Positions 10,187 to 19,689 are shown, counted from the first letter of the stretch. The stretch is DNA of 64,000 nucleotides from Gilliamella apis (GCF_030758615.1 NZ_CP132381.1:1426001-1490000), one strand, 5' to 3'. Program-made: numbers and translations. Notes: generated by a model from the letters alone, not told the origin.

Positions 10187-10225
10187 TTTGAAAATAAATT
10201 CACAAAAAGTGAATAAAAATTCAAT
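10187..10225. promoter_or_regulatory. tandem ARG boxes (ArgR operator) upstream of argC
   Basis: The second box, TGAATAAAAATTCA (10210-10223), matches the ArgR core consensus TGAAT-N4-ATTCA exactly; the first, TGAAAATAAATTCA (10189-10202), has one mismatch. They start exactly 21 bp apart, as for paired 18-bp boxes separated by 3 bp bound by one ArgR hexamer. A -10-like TATACT at 10258-10263 lies downstream, so arginine-dependent repression of argC is expected. Confidence 0.85.
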
Positions 10226-10296
10226 TTTCTCTTGTTTTGTTGGTTTAAATCGCCTACTATACTGCATAAAAATCTGAATGATAGATAAGGAAAGAT

Positions 10297-11307
10297 ATGT
10301 TAAAAGCAATAATTGTTGGGGCGAGTGGTTATGCAGGTGCAAAATTAGCTTACTATTTAACAAAACATCCAAATATTGAATTAGTCGCTTTAACGGTATC
10401 AGAAAATAGCCTTGATGCAGGAAAACTTATTTCTGATAGATTTTTATACCCGCAATTGAAAGGTGTTGTTGATTTACCTTTAATTGCTACGGCTGATTAT
10501 TCTTCTCTTGTTAAAGATATTGATATTGTATTTTTAGCTACTGAACATTCTGTTAGTCACGATATCGCACCATTTTTTCTTGAAAATGGTTGTACAGTAT
10601 TTGATTTATCGGGTGCGTTTCGAGTCAATTCTCCCTCGTTTTATACCCAATTTTATGGTTTTGAACATCAACATCAACAGTGGTTAGATAAAGCTGTTTA
10701 TGGTTTAGCTGAATGGAATTTTGATGCGATAAAAAATGCGCAACTAATCGCTGTACCTGGTTGTTATCCAACCGCATCGCAACTGCCACTAAAACCGTTA
10801 ATTGAAGAAGATTTACTAGACAAAAGGCAATGGCCTGTCATCAATGCTGTGAGTGGCGTTAGTGGTGCAGGCCGTAAACCTTCCACAAATAATCTATTTT
10901 GTGAGGTCAGCTTACATGCTTATGGCATATTTACTCATCGTCATCAACCTGAAATTGCGACACATTTAGGGCAGGAAGTTATTTTTACTCCTCATTTAGG
11001 TTGTTTTAAAGATGGTATCCATGCCACTATCACCTGTCAGGTGAAAGAAGGGGTGAGTGAGGAAGATATTCTTACCGCATTAAATAAATATTATGATGAT
11101 AAGCCATTAGTAAGAGTTTACCAAAAACAATGGCCAGCCCTAAAATCGGTAATTGGCTTACCTTATTGCGATATTGGTTTTGTGCTTAAAGGCCAACATC
11201 TGATTTTAATCTCTGTGGAAGACAATTTATTAAAAGGTGCAGCTGCGCAAGCAGTTCAATGTATGAATATTCGATTTGGTTTTGATGAAATAACAGCCTT
11301 ATTATAA
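10297..11307 (+). CDS. argC: N-acetyl-gamma-glutamyl-phosphate reductase
   Basis: A 336-residue enzyme of normal length that reduces N-acetylglutamyl-5-phosphate to the semialdehyde in arginine biosynthesis. The NAD(P)-binding loop [14 protein letters not shown] is at residue 8, and the active-site cysteine lies in AVPGCYPTA around residue 153. SD AAGGAAA precedes the ATG. It is the first gene of argC-argB-argG-argH and lies about 70 bp after the ARG boxes. Confidence 0.97.
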   Translation: MLKAIIVGASGYAGAKLAYYLTKHPNIELVALTVSENSLDAGKLISDRFLYPQLKGVVDLPLIATADYSSLVKDIDIVFLATEHSVSHDIAPFFLENGCTVFDLSGAFRVNSPSFYTQFYGFEHQHQQWLDKAVYGLAEWNFDAIKNAQLIAVPGCYPTASQLPLKPLIEEDLLDKRQWPVINAVSGVSGAGRKPSTNNLFCEVSLHAYGIFTHRHQPEIATHLGQEVIFTPHLGCFKDGIHATITCQVKEGVSEEDILTALNKYYDDKPLVRVYQKQWPALKSVIGLPYCDIGFVLKGQHLILISVEDNLLKGAAAQAVQCMNIRFGFDEITALL

Positions 11308-11380
11308 AGATAGATAATAATTTGTTAATTATGACAAGTTTATATCAGTGAACATTTATTAGAGTGAATAGGAAATAAAA

Positions 11381-12160
11381 ATGAAACCATTGATTATTAA
11401 GTTTGGCGGCGTATTACTCGATAATAAAGATGCATTAAGTAAATTATTTATTGTTATTAGCGAATACAAAAAAAATTTTAAACGTCCTTTAATTATTGTT
11501 CATGGTGGTGGTAGTGTGGTTGATTCATTAATGGATCGGCTCTCCTTACCGGTCGTTCGACGTAATGGTTTACGTGTTACACCGGCAGATCAAATAGATG
11601 TGATTGTTGGTAGTCTTGCCGGTAGTGCGAATACCACAATTTTGTCAGAAGCGAAAAAATTACAAATAGCCAGTATTGGACTCTGCTTAGCCGATGGTGA
11701 TAGCGTTAAAGTTAAGCAAATTTCTGAAGAGTTAGGTTATGTAGGTGAAGCCGAACAAGGCGATCCTGCTTTAATCAATTTACTCCTTACTAATGGTTAT
11801 TTACCTATTGTTAGTTCAATTGGAATTACCGATGAAGGCAAGATGATGAATGTCAATGCCGATCACGCAGCTGTTGCCTTGGCAAAAACTTTAGATGCAG
11901 ATTTAATTTTACTATCTGATGTATCTGGTGTTTTAGATGAAAACAAACAATTAATCGAATCGTTAACGCAAGCTGAGGCTGATCATCTAATTGCTCAAGG
12001 AACTATTACCGATGGAATGATCGTAAAAGTGAATTCTGCTTTTGAAGCGGCTAGAACATTAGGCCGACCAATAGATATCGCAAGCTGGAAAGAATCAGAT
12101 AAACTCATTGAATTATTTAATGGAAAATCAGGTATAACGGGTACAAGAATTATTGCTTAA
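11381..12160 (+). CDS. argB: acetylglutamate kinase
   Basis: A 259-residue amino-acid kinase family protein (E. coli ArgB is 258) catalysing the second step of arginine biosynthesis. [11 protein letters not shown] at the N-terminus, [11 protein letters not shown] near residue 40 and [28 protein letters not shown] in the second half are family nucleotide and substrate motifs. The short E. coli-like form lacks the N-terminal helix of arginine-inhibited hexameric enzymes, so control is probably at transcription. It lies 73 nt after argC. Confidence 0.97.
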   Translation: MKPLIIKFGGVLLDNKDALSKLFIVISEYKKNFKRPLIIVHGGGSVVDSLMDRLSLPVVRRNGLRVTPADQIDVIVGSLAGSANTTILSEAKKLQIASIGLCLADGDSVKVKQISEELGYVGEAEQGDPALINLLLTNGYLPIVSSIGITDEGKMMNVNADHAAVALAKTLDADLILLSDVSGVLDENKQLIESLTQAEADHLIAQGTITDGMIVKVNSAFEAARTLGRPIDIASWKESDKLIELFNGKSGITGTRIIA

Positions 12161-12184
12161 ACATAAATCAGTCAGTATATTAAA

Positions 12185-12212
12185 CAAGTATATTTATTGT
12201 TAGATATACTTG
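12185..12212. repeat. 9-bp hairpin between argB and argG
   Basis: CAAGTATAT and ATATACTTG pair around a 10-nt loop, 25 bp after the argB stop. No U-tract follows, so it could be a weak terminator, processing site or leader element. Confidence 0.5.
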
Positions 12213-12267
12213 GCTTAGTGTTTAAAACATTTATTTTTTTCGTCAGTAAATTATGAAAGGGTATAAC

Positions 12268-13560
12268 ATGAAAAAAAGTGCAACAAAAAAAGTAGTTTTA
12301 GCCTATTCGGGTGGCTTAGATACATCAGCTATTATTCCTTGGTTAAAAGAGAATTATGGCGATTGTGAAGTTTATGCTTTAGTCGCCAACGTTGGACAAG
12401 ATCCTAAAGAACTAAAAGATGTGGAAAAAAAGGCCAAAGCATCTGGCGCAGTAGCATGTAAAGTTGTTGATTTACGCGAAGAGTTTGTTAAAGACTATGT
12501 TTACCCTGTTTTAAAAACTGGCGCATTATATGAAGGAACGTATTATCTTGGTACTTCAATGGCTCGCCCAATCATCGCTAAAGCTCAAGTTGAATATGCA
12601 TTAGAAGTTGGTGCTGATACCCTTTGTCATGGTGCGACCGGTAAAGGTAATGACCAAGTCCGTTTTGAAACAACTTATACCGCTTTAGCACCACAACTAA
12701 AAGTTATTGCACCATGGCGTGAATGGGATTTACGTTCACGTGAAGCGTTAATTGACTATCTAAAAGTGAGAAAAATTCCTACTACAGCAACAGTTGAAAA
12801 AATTTACAGCCGTGATGAAAACGCATGGCATATTTCAACCGAAGGTGGAGTGTTAGAAAGCACTTGGAATCAAGCAAATGCTGATTGTTGGGCATGGACT
12901 GTATCACCAGAAGATGCACCAGATGAAGCAGAATTTGTCACTATTGGTATTGAAAAAGGCGAAGTTGTTGCCGTTAATGGAAAAAAATTATCACCATATA
13001 ACTGTGTTGCAACGTTGAATAAAATTGGTTCAAAACATGGTGTAGGTCGAGTAGATATTATTGAAAACCGTTTAGTCGGCATCAAATCGCGTGGTTGTTA
13101 CGAAACCCCTGGCGGAACTATCATGATGACTGCGTTACGTGGTTTAGAACAACTGATCTTAGATCGTGATAGCTTCAAATGGCGTGAACAACTTGGTTTA
13201 GAAATGGCTTATGTTGTTTATGATGGTCGCTGGTTTGCACCATATCGTCGTTCTCTTCAAGCCGCTGCAGAAGTGTTAGCAGAAGATATGACTGGTGAAG
13301 TTGTAGTTAAACTTTATAAAGGTAATGCAACCGCAGTACAGAAGAAATCACCAAATAGCTTATATAGCGAAGAGTTTGCAACGTTTGGTGAAGATGAGGT
13401 TTACGATCACAGTCATGCCGGTGGCTTTATTCGTCTATTCTCTCTATCTTCACGCATCCGTGCTTTAAATGAAGGTAAGAAAAATCAGCCGACTAAAAAA
13501 GCTAAATCGGCAGCGAAAGAAACCACAAAATCAAAAAGTAATACTAAAACTAAAAAGTAA
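12268..13560 (+). CDS. argG: argininosuccinate synthase with lysine-rich tail
   Basis: ATP-dependent joining of citrulline and aspartate. The P-loop [20 protein letters not shown], followed by [28 protein letters not shown] and [15 protein letters not shown], marks the common (Vibrio/Pseudomonas/Bacillus) subtype, not the 447-residue E. coli type. I choose the start at 12268 because AAAGGG lies 6 nt upstream; a start five codons earlier would lack that spacing. The family core ends at [13 protein letters not shown]; about 27 further residues rich in Lys, Thr and Ser form a disordered, very basic tail. A terminator follows. Confidence 0.96.
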   Translation: MKKSATKKVVLAYSGGLDTSAIIPWLKENYGDCEVYALVANVGQDPKELKDVEKKAKASGAVACKVVDLREEFVKDYVYPVLKTGALYEGTYYLGTSMARPIIAKAQVEYALEVGADTLCHGATGKGNDQVRFETTYTALAPQLKVIAPWREWDLRSREALIDYLKVRKIPTTATVEKIYSRDENAWHISTEGGVLESTWNQANADCWAWTVSPEDAPDEAEFVTIGIEKGEVVAVNGKKLSPYNCVATLNKIGSKHGVGRVDIIENRLVGIKSRGCYETPGGTIMMTALRGLEQLILDRDSFKWREQLGLEMAYVVYDGRWFAPYRRSLQAAAEVLAEDMTGEVVVKLYKGNATAVQKKSPNSLYSEEFATFGEDEVYDHSHAGGFIRLFSLSSRIRALNEGKKNQPTKKAKSAAKETTKSKSNTKTKK

Positions 13561-13592
13561 TTTTTAAGACTTTTTAGCTAGATATAAAACCT

Positions 13593-13625
13593 AATATATA
13601 CAGACTTAGGTCTGTATATATTTTT
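13593..13625 (+). terminator. rho-independent terminator after argG
   Basis: A 12-bp stem (ATATATACAGAC / GTCTGTATATAT) with a TTAG tetraloop is followed directly by TTTTT. It sits 33 bp after argG, so argH is probably partly or wholly transcribed from its own promoter. Confidence 0.85.
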
Positions 13626-13669
13626 CGGTAATATCGTTATAGATAAACTTATCATTAAAATTATTAAAA

Positions 13670-13692
13670 AAACGATTAATTTTTAATCGTTT
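13670..13692. repeat. 10-bp hairpin in the argH leader
   Basis: AAACGATTAA and TTAATCGTTT pair perfectly around a 3-nt loop, ending 34 bp before the argH start. It may be an operator or leader hairpin; no T-run follows. Confidence 0.45.
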
Positions 13693-13726
13693 AAGATTGA
13701 TTTGAAATAAAACATTTGAGGTGATT

Positions 13727-15103
13727 ATGGCGTTATGGGGTGGGCGTTTTAGCCAAGCAGCAGATCAAAGATTTAAACACTTTAATGATTCTCTGCGCTT
13801 TGACTATCGGCTTGCAGAGCAAGATATCATTGGATCAATTGCATGGTCGAAAGCATTGGTCACTGTGAACGTTTTATCTCATGATGAACAACAACAGTTA
13901 GAACAAGCGTTAAATGAATTATTGAGTTCGGTACGACAAGATCCGCAGCAGATCTTACAAAGTGACGCTGAAGATATTCATAGTTGGGTAGAACAAAAAC
14001 TAATAGAAAAAGTCGGTGATTTAGGTAAAAAACTTCATACAGGTCGCAGTCGTAATGATCAGTCAACCACCGATCTAAAATTATGGTGTAAAGATGAAAT
14101 TGCTCATCTTATCTCTGCTATCAATCAATTACGTAAAACACTGGTGTTAACTGCAGAACAACATCAAGATGCGGTTATGCCTGGTTATACTCACTTACAA
14201 CGTGCTCAACCAATAACTTTTGCGCATTGGTGTTTAGCGTATTATGAAATGTTAACGCGTGATGAAAGTCGTTTACAAGATACTCTAAAACGCTTGGATG
14301 TTAGTCCTTTAGGCTGTGGTGCTTTAGCTGGTACAGCTTATCCTATGGATCGTGATATGTTAGCCAACTGGTTAGGTTTCGCAACTGCAACCAATAATAG
14401 CTTGGATACGGTGTCTGATAGGGATCATGTGCTTGAACTACTCAATAATGCATCAATCGGTATGGTTCATTTATCACGTTTTGCTGAAGATTTAATTATT
14501 TTTAATAGTGGTGAAGCGGACTTCGTTGAATTATCTGACCGCGTTACTTCAGGATCTTCATTAATGCCGCAGAAAAAAAATCCAGATGCATTAGAATTAA
14601 TTCGCGGTAAAGCAGGGCGAGTGGTTGGCGCATTAACAGGAGCATTAGTCACATTTAAAGGATTACCTCTGGCATATAATAAAGATCTACAAGAAGATAA
14701 AGAGCACTTATTTGATGCACTTGACAGTTGGCAAGCGTGTTTAGATATGGCGGTATTAGTACTTGAAGATATAAAAATCAATTACCAAAATTGTCAAAGT
14801 GCTGCTAAACAAGGTTATTCTAATGCGACAGAACTTGCTGATTATCTTGTGGCTAAAGGCATTCCATTTAGACAAGCGCACCATATTGTTGGTGAGGCGG
14901 TAGTAGGAGCGATTGCGAAACAAAAAGCATTAGAAGAGCTAACTATAGATGAATTAAAACAATACAGCCAAGTCATTGAGGATGATGTTTATTCTATATT
15001 ATCTTTAGAATCTTGCTTAGCGAAACGATCTGCAAAAGGTGGTGTATCACCGCAACAAGTAAAATTCGCCATCGAAAACGCTAAACAGCAACTAGCTCTT
15101 TAA
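13727..15103 (+). CDS. argH: argininosuccinate lyase
   Basis: A 458-residue fumarase/aspartase-superfamily enzyme (E. coli ArgH is 457) that splits argininosuccinate into arginine and fumarate. It is collinear with E. coli Arg[21 protein letters not shown] at the start, [10 protein letters not shown] near residue 110, [10 protein letters not shown] near 158 and the signature [12 protein letters not shown] near 280. The start at 13727 is chosen because GAGGTGA lies directly upstream; a GTG two codons earlier falls inside that ribosome site. It completes the arginine cluster. Confidence 0.97.
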   Translation: MALWGGRFSQAADQRFKHFNDSLRFDYRLAEQDIIGSIAWSKALVTVNVLSHDEQQQLEQALNELLSSVRQDPQQILQSDAEDIHSWVEQKLIEKVGDLGKKLHTGRSRNDQSTTDLKLWCKDEIAHLISAINQLRKTLVLTAEQHQDAVMPGYTHLQRAQPITFAHWCLAYYEMLTRDESRLQDTLKRLDVSPLGCGALAGTAYPMDRDMLANWLGFATATNNSLDTVSDRDHVLELLNNASIGMVHLSRFAEDLIIFNSGEADFVELSDRVTSGSSLMPQKKNPDALELIRGKAGRVVGALTGALVTFKGLPLAYNKDLQEDKEHLFDALDSWQACLDMAVLVLEDIKINYQNCQSAAKQGYSNATELADYLVAKGIPFRQAHHIVGEAVVGAIAKQKALEELTIDELKQYSQVIEDDVYSILSLESCLAKRSAKGGVSPQQVKFAIENAKQQLAL

Positions 15104-15125
15104 ATTTCATTTTCTTTGCGACAAA

Positions 15126-15148
15126 TGCCGACTATTGTCGGTATTTTT
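15126..15148 (+). terminator. rho-independent terminator after argH
   Basis: TGCCGAC and GTCGGTA (one G-T pair) form a 7-bp stem with a TATT loop followed by TTTTTA, 23 bp after the argH stop. Confidence 0.85.
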
Positions 15149-15260
15149 ATGCTTCAAAAACCCCGTTCCTCAAAATTTTTTGCTAAAAATCTGATTGTAT
15201 ATTGGTTCATAGAGTGTAAAAATAGATTTTCTATTTTTTGATGGATGAAAGTGAATCGCA

Positions 15261-16346
15261 ATGAGTAAAAGTTATAATTTTAGTGCAGGCCCAGCCAAAC
15301 TACCGGCGGATGTTTTAAAGCAAGTACAAGCTGAATTATTAAATTGGCAAAACACCGGTGCATCGGTGATGGAACTAAGTCATCGAGGTAAAGAATTTGA
15401 TGCATGTGCGATTGAAGCAACTAATGACCTTCGTGATCTTTTAAATGTACCAGAAAATTATAAAATCTTATTTTGCCAAGGTGGAGCTAGAGCTCAGTTT
15501 GCTGCTGTACCATTAAATATTTTAGCTAATAATACTCACGCTGATTACATCAATAGTGGCTATTGGAGTCAGTGTGCAGCGAAAGAAGCGGCAAAATATT
15601 GTAATGTAATTGAGCAAAATGTCGTTATCAAAAATGCAGGAATAACCTCGATCAAACCAATGTCTGAATGGCAATTAAGCGATAACAGTGCTTATGTTCA
15701 TTATTGTCCCAATGAAACCATTGATGGCGTTGAAATATTTGAACAACCTGACTTTGCCGATAAAATTGTCGTAGCAGATTTATCTTCTTGTATTTTATCA
15801 CAACCTATCGATGTTAAGCGTTACGGTATTATTTATGCCGGTGCACAGAAAAATATCGGCCCATCAGGAATTACTATTGTCATTGTTCGTGAAGATCTGA
15901 TTGGTTATGCGCAAAAAGTCTTACCTTCGGTACTTGATTACAAAATATTATTAGATCATGATTCAATGTTTAATACTCCACCAACTTTTGCTTGGTATAT
16001 GTCAGGTTTAGTCTTCAAATGGATTAAGAGTTTAGGTGGCTTAAGTGCGATGCAACAACGAAATCAAGCAAAAGCACAATTACTTTATCAATTTATTGAT
16101 CAGTCTGATTTTTACCGCAATACTGTAGCGGTAAACAATCGTTCCATTATGAATGTAACCTTTTTATCGCCAAATGAAGAACTAGATAAAAAGTTTGTTA
16201 GTGAGGCTACTCAAGCGAATATTATTGGCATTAAAGGTCACCGAATTGCAGGCGGAATGCGCGCATCAATTTACAATGCAATGGAAATTGAAGGTGTCAA
16301 ATACCTTATTGAATTTATGCAACAGTTTGAAAAGCAAAATGGCTAA
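15261..16346 (+). CDS. serC: phosphoserine aminotransferase
   Basis: A 361-residue PLP enzyme (family usual 360-362) that converts 3-phosphohydroxypyruvate to phosphoserine and also serves pyridoxine synthesis. [15 protein letters not shown] at the N-terminus, [14 protein letters not shown] (phosphate site), and [12 protein letters not shown] with the PLP-binding lysine near residue 197 are diagnostic. It stands alone between two terminators. Confidence 0.97.
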   Translation: MSKSYNFSAGPAKLPADVLKQVQAELLNWQNTGASVMELSHRGKEFDACAIEATNDLRDLLNVPENYKILFCQGGARAQFAAVPLNILANNTHADYINSGYWSQCAAKEAAKYCNVIEQNVVIKNAGITSIKPMSEWQLSDNSAYVHYCPNETIDGVEIFEQPDFADKIVVADLSSCILSQPIDVKRYGIIYAGAQKNIGPSGITIVIVREDLIGYAQKVLPSVLDYKILLDHDSMFNTPPTFAWYMSGLVFKWIKSLGGLSAMQQRNQAKAQLLYQFIDQSDFYRNTVAVNNRSIMNVTFLSPNEELDKKFVSEATQANIIGIKGHRIAGGMRASIYNAMEIEGVKYLIEFMQQFEKQNG

Positions 16347-16366
16347 TTATTTTGGTAAATTTTACT

Positions 16367-16397
16367 AAAAAGGGATATCAATATATCCCTTTTTTTA
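16367..16397. terminator. bidirectional terminator of serC and the lipoprotein gene
   Basis: AAAAAGGGATAT / ATATCCCTTTTT form a 12-bp stem with a CAAT loop. T-runs follow in both directions, serving the convergent serC and yjeI-like genes. Confidence 0.9.
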
Positions 16398-16409
16398 TTT
16401 GCTGATTAG

Positions 16410-16769
16410 CTATTTACAGCTGAAAACTTCACCAACCATAACAGCATCTGTTGGGGCAATATCAGAAACATATTGTAAAGATGCATCTTGTGCATTATAA
16501 ATTACGTTACCACCCATAGCTGCAGCCTTATTCATTAAATCAGTTGCTGCATCACGGATTAATTCACTATGCGTTTTTAAGCCAGAAAAGAAAGTACTGC
16601 GACGACCTTCAGCTTTACCAATAAATTGACAGGTCTCTGCTGGTTTAGTATCAATAAATTGAACTTGGCGACCAGCTGAGGTAGCTTGATAATCTGAACT
16701 ACTACAACCATTTAAAAATAAAGTCATTGACAGCGCAGCACTAATAAAAAGAGTTTTTTTGATAGACAT
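16410..16769 (-). CDS. yjeI: YjeI-like DUF4156 lipoprotein
   Basis: A 119-residue lipoprotein. The signal peptide ends in the lipobox LNGC (cysteine near residue 22). The rest matches the DUF4156 family, of which E. coli YjeI is a member: QFIDTKPAETCQFIGKAEG, then RDAATDLMNKAAAMGGNVIY, then TDAVMVGEVFSC. Residues SS after the cysteine suggest outer-membrane sorting. Its biochemical role is not known to me. Confidence 0.85.
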   Translation of the reverse strand: MSIKKTLFISAALSMTLFLNGCSSSDYQATSAGRQVQFIDTKPAETCQFIGKAEGRRSTFFSGLKTHSELIRDAATDLMNKAAAMGGNVIYNAQDASLQYVSDIAPTDAVMVGEVFSCK

Positions 16770-16948
16770 AATATTTCCTCAACCAATAAACGAACATGAG
16801 TAATGATAATATAAAACATTGTATCAGGATAATTGATTAAAAAATATCGCTTATTATAAATGATGCTATTATGACAAATGTCAGCTTAATAATTAACCAA
16901 ATCAACCTATTTAGTTAATTAATTGTAGCAAATTAATTTTAACTCTAT

Positions 16949-16954
16949 TATAAT
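16949..16954 (+). promoter_or_regulatory. -10 box of the tRNA-Ile promoter
   Basis: A consensus TATAAT followed by a GC-rich discriminator (CGCAACCC), typical of stable-RNA promoters, lies 35 bp upstream of the tRNA. The matching -35 region is weak. Confidence 0.6.
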
Positions 16955-16989
16955 CGCAACCCTACTAAGTTAGTAGCACATCAAAACAT

Positions 16990-17066
16990 GGCCCCTTAGC
17001 TCAGTTGGTCAGAGCAGTCGACTCATAATCGATTGGTCACTGGTTCAAGTCCAGTAGGGGCCACCA
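16990..17066 (+). tRNA. ileX: tRNA-Ile2 (CAU anticodon, lysidine type)
   Basis: A 77-nt cloverleaf with encoded CCA. The acceptor arms GGCCCCT/AGGGGCC pair, the D-arm is AGCTCAGTTGGTCAGAGC, the anticodon loop is CTCATAA and the T-arm is CTGGTTCAAGTCCAG. The whole resembles E. coli ileX/ileY, in which C34 is converted to lysidine by TilS so that AUA is read as Ile rather than Met. Its 3' half is the prophage attachment site and remains intact after integration. Confidence 0.92.
17019..17058 (+). repeat. attL core within the tRNA gene
   Basis: 40 bp from the anticodon stem to the start of the 3' acceptor strand recur at 40931-40970 with two mismatches. This marks the left prophage junction. 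Confidence 0.85.
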
Positions 17067-17266
17067 TTTTACAAATTGATATTAAACAATTTATAAAATT
17101 ATTCCTTTATTTTAAAGACTAATATCCTGCTAAAAATGTAAAAGTTATCACTATTATGATACGCAAGGTAGATCTAGCAACTAATCTATAGTTATATTGA
17201 TCAGTTCAATTGTCTCAACATCACTTAAATAAGAGGATTTAAGTACTTTTTTAAAGTATATTTTGT

Positions 17267-17539
17267 TTATATAAAATTTTTATTAAAATCAAATTCAGCT
17301 TGCGAATAGCAAATATCAACAATAAATTGATTGTATATCTCTGCATCAATGTTTTTGCTTTCTAATTTTATTTTTAATAACTCTATAATTTGCCAGTCAT
17401 TATCATTAGCAAAATTTCTGATTAGCTCTTCAGCGCGACTCTCTATCCAATCATCACGGGCATCTTGCTTCTCGAAGTTGTTCATCATTCTGCAATATGC
17501 ATTTTCATGCCAATTTTCTACCACTCTTTGTAACGACAT
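17267..17539 (-). CDS. prophage early leftward protein, unknown
   Basis: A 90-residue, acidic, hydrophilic protein rich in Asn, Glu and Trp (MSLQRVVENWHENAYCRMMN), predicted helical. I do not recognise it. A strong SD, GAGGTG, lies 5 nt upstream of the ATG and overlaps the stop of the small membrane protein before it, suggesting translational coupling. With its two upstream neighbours it forms a leftward transcript from the OL/PL region. Confidence 0.6.
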   Translation of the reverse strand: MSLQRVVENWHENAYCRMMNNFEKQDARDDWIESRAEELIRNFANDNDWQIIELLKIKLESKNIDAEIYNQFIVDICYSQAEFDFNKNFI

Positions 17540-17542
17540 AAA

Positions 17543-17707
17543 TCACCTCGTTGCTATTTGCAAAATCCAATAAAACAAACCAAACATGCTACTTAATGCA
17601 ACAATAAAAGTGCAAAATAGGGCAAACTTAATTTCGCTATCTGATAGTTGATAATCATTATGAAACCGATCTTTGGTTTTCACTTTGACAAAATCTTTAT
17701 TAGTCAT
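17543..17707 (-). CDS. small prophage membrane protein (54 aa)
   Basis: The frame encodes a 54-residue protein: a charged N-terminal half (MTNKDFVKVKTKDRFHNDYQ) and one membrane-spanning segment (about residues 28-50), ending in IATR. Its stop codon lies in the ribosome site of the next gene, a compact phage-style junction. Function unknown; superinfection exclusion or similar early roles are possible but only conjecture. Confidence 0.5.
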   Translation of the reverse strand: MTNKDFVKVKTKDRFHNDYQLSDSEIKFALFCTFIVALSSMFGLFYWILQIATR

Positions 17708-17734
17708 TGTGTATGTCTCAGAATTATCATTTAA

Positions 17735-17938
17735 CTACAGTTCAAAACTTTCTTTAATTGCCTGTTCAGCGGGGGTGACTTGCCAATGTCCATAATCCTC
17801 GTCAAAATAGCCACGCATTAATAATTCGTTAGCAAGCTCTTCAATGAACTCATTATTATAATATTCTGAATATTTATGATTTTTTATAACTTCAGTTAAA
17901 AGCTCTAAATATTCCCGTTTCCATTCTTTATAATTCAT
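17735..17938 (-). CDS. small acidic prophage protein, unknown
   Basis: A 67-residue hydrophilic protein (MNYKEWKREYLELLTEVIKN), strongly helical, rich in Glu and Tyr. It is the first gene of the leftward early set, about 180 bp from the PL -10 box. No family recognised. It does not resemble an N-type antiterminator, since it lacks an arginine-rich N-terminus. Confidence 0.5.
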   Translation of the reverse strand: MNYKEWKREYLELLTEVIKNHKYSEYYNNEFIEELANELLMRGYFDEDYGHWQVTPAEQAIKESFEL

Positions 17939-18115
17939 TTTTTTAATCCTATAAAAACTATTAAAAGTGAGAAAGACAATGTTAAATGTTCCCTTTCCTG
18001 TATCAGAAATTTTTCAAAATCAAGTCTAATAACTAGAAAAGCTTTAATTACTTTAGAGATAGTAATTAGTAATCTATTTTGATTTTTTACAGATTGATTT
18101 GTTTCGATGAAATTG

Positions 18116-18158
18116 ATTATACAGTTTTAACTGTTTTAAGTAAACAGTTAAAACTGTT
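18116..18158 (-). promoter_or_regulatory. OL/PL: leftward early promoter with two repressor operators
   Basis: Two 16-bp palindromes, TACAGTTTTAACTGTT (18120-18135) and AACAGTTAAAACTGTT (18143-18158), are 23 bp apart centre to centre. On the minus strand a consensus TATAAT (18121-18116) and TTTACT (18144-18139) with a 17-bp spacer overlap them. A half-site CTGTA follows at 18165-18169. The sites match those at OR, so CI should repress the 17267-17938 genes. Confidence 0.8.
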
Positions 18159-18251
18159 CCAAAACTGTATTCAAACTAATCGGTTATTTTTTGAACTTTA
18201 AGTGTTATACATGCTTAATTCTTAAATAAGATATCAAGAAATTTTAGGTAT

Positions 18252-18285
18252 AAAAAAAGCCCCAAATAGGCCTTAAACTTATTTT
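18252..18285 (-). terminator. probable leftward terminator
   Basis: On the minus strand an imperfect stem (AAGGCC...GGGGCTT, one mismatch) is followed by a run of seven Ts. It lies just downstream of the 48-codon frame at 18307-18453. Confidence 0.45.
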
Positions 18286-18306
18286 TATTTTATTACGCAG
18301 ATTTAA

Positions 18307-18453
18307 CTATGGATAATGTAAATTCATATCCTTCATTATATGCATGAAAGCATCTTTATACCGAACATGATCTTCTTGGCTATACGGAATATTAGCTAAA
18401 ACATAATAATTTTTTGCTTTAGGTATTCCATTTATTTGCATTGAAATATTCAT
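18307..18453 (-). CDS. possible small prophage protein (48 aa)
   Basis: The frame encodes a 48-residue peptide, MNISMQINGIPKAKNYYVLA followed by an acidic, Met- and His-rich tail. The residue mix looks protein-like and a terminator-like hairpin follows, but no clear ribosome site precedes the ATG. It sits between OL and the repressor gene, where lambda carries rex or immunity-region genes. Function unknown. Confidence 0.35.
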   Translation of the reverse strand: MNISMQINGIPKAKNYYVLANIPYSQEDHVRYKDAFMHIMKDMNLHYP

Positions 18454-18715
18454 TAAATATAGTTCAAGTTTTAGATAAAAAAGAAGACATCTCCAATAAA
18501 ATATAGAATTAAAACTACATTAATTCACTTTTAATTCAAAGATATGTTTAGAATACTATTGTGAAAATTAAATGGTTACGTAAAAAATCACCGAGAAATT
18601 TAGTTAATAAATTATATTAGTTTTGTTTTTATGATTAGCTTTGGTGTATCAATTACTGTTGAGCTAATAATTTTCTAAGTTATTCTATTTTTAATTTCAG
18701 ATAAATGCCTTTTTA
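18454..18715. other. non-coding stretch before the repressor gene
   Basis: About 260 bp of AT-rich DNA between the small frame and the end of the repressor gene, with no supported feature. Confidence 0.4.
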
Positions 18716-19360
18716 TTATCTTTTACGTCTAAATATTCTATGCTCCACCATGGTACCAATTATTCTTATCTGTTGTTTTAAAGTGCTCATAGTTGTGTAG
18801 TCTGGATTGAGTGGTATGAGTTCAAACTGCATTCTTTCATGCTCGTCATATCCTAATTCACGATACTTTTTAAAAGTTGCCTCTTCATCTCCATTTACAG
18901 CTACTACAAATTCACCTGGAAATGGTTTTATAGCTGGATCGATAATAACAACATCACCTTCTTTAAATTCTGGCTCCATTGAATCGCCTTTTATTTTTAG
19001 TGCAAATGCTTTATTTGATAATTCTAATGATGTCATAATATACTCAAACCCTGTTGAATCCCTAAGCTCACACGACTCAGTCCATACTCCAGCTTGTACA
19101 TAGCTTATTAATGGGACTTGATGGGCGTGAACTTCTATTTTTTCTACGTTTATTACATCTTTATCTTTTCCACTTAATAACCATGCCATATCGCATTTTA
19201 AAGCGATAGATATTTCATATAAATGGCGAGGTTTTTTTACATTACCACTTTCTATTGCTTGATAAGATTGCTGTTTAATTCCTATTTGCGCAGCAACTTG
19301 TTCTTGGGTTAATCCCAATTCTTCGCGTCTAGCCCTAATTCTTTGACCGAGATTATTCAT
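18716..19360 (-). CDS. prophage CI-type repressor (HTH plus S24 peptidase)
   Basis: A 214-residue repressor. An HTH_3 domain fills residues 1-62 (LGLTQEQVAAQIGIKQQSYQ), joined by a linker to a LexA-like S24 domain. The autocleavage site Ala90-Gly91 (VQAGVW), nucleophile Ser127 (GDSME) and general base Lys164 (ATFKKY) are all present. RecA-stimulated self-cleavage and SOS induction are therefore expected, although the prophage lacks head genes. It is divergent from cro across three operators and should maintain its own expression from PRM. Confidence 0.93.
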   Translation of the reverse strand: MNNLGQRIRARREELGLTQEQVAAQIGIKQQSYQAIESGNVKKPRHLYEISIALKCDMAWLLSGKDKDVINVEKIEVHAHQVPLISYVQAGVWTESCELRDSTGFEYIMTSLELSNKAFALKIKGDSMEPEFKEGDVVIIDPAIKPFPGEFVVAVNGDEEATFKKYRELGYDEHERMQFELIPLNPDYTTMSTLKQQIRIIGTMVEHRIFRRKR

Positions 19361-19393
19361 TTTAAAAGTCTCCCTTTATGATTAATAAAATAA

Positions 19394-19454
19394 TACAGAT
19401 AAATCTGTAATTGACAAACAGAATAAACTGTTATTTAATACAGTTATAACTGTA
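19394..19454. promoter_or_regulatory. OR/PR: divergent control region with three operators
   Basis: Three 16-bp operators: TACAGATAAATCTGTA (19394-19409), AACAGAATAAACTGTT (19417-19432) and the perfect palindrome TACAGTTATAACTGTA (19439-19454), with centres 23 and 22 bp apart. The rightward promoter has TTGACA (19411-19416), a 17-bp spacer containing the middle operator, and TTTAAT (19434-19439). The layout is the lambda OR logic with different operator sequences. Confidence 0.87.
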
Positions 19455-19472
19455 TTTTATGTTGAGGTTTAA

Positions 19473-19676
19473 ATGACAATCGGAGAAAGAGTTAAGAAGA
19501 AAAGAATCGAACTTAATATTAGCCAAGCGTCATTGGCTGAATTAGTTGGAATGAAACAACAATCAATAAGTGATTTAGAGGCTGGTAATATTGAAAAACC
19601 AAGAAATATTGTCGAGATAGCAAATGCTTTGAATTGTTCTGTTGAATGGTTGTATTACGGCACGTCAAATATTTAA
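19473..19676 (+). CDS. Cro-like HTH regulator
   Basis: A 67-residue protein that is almost only an HTH_3 domain (SQASLAELVGMKQQSISDLE). Its recognition helix resembles that of the divergent repressor (GIKQQSYQAIE vs GMKQQSISDLE), as expected for two proteins sharing the same operators. SD GAGGT is 4 nt upstream of the ATG, 18 bp after the last OR site. It should act as Cro for the lytic switch. Confidence 0.9.
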   Translation: MTIGERVKKKRIELNISQASLAELVGMKQQSISDLEAGNIEKPRNIVEIANALNCSVEWLYYGTSNI

Positions 19677-19689
19677 GGTAATGATAAAG

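Noticed and set aside
17267..17938. Lambda N-type antiterminator among the leftward early genes
   Set aside because: None of the three products has an arginine-rich N-terminus, and no boxB-like hairpin was recognised near PL.
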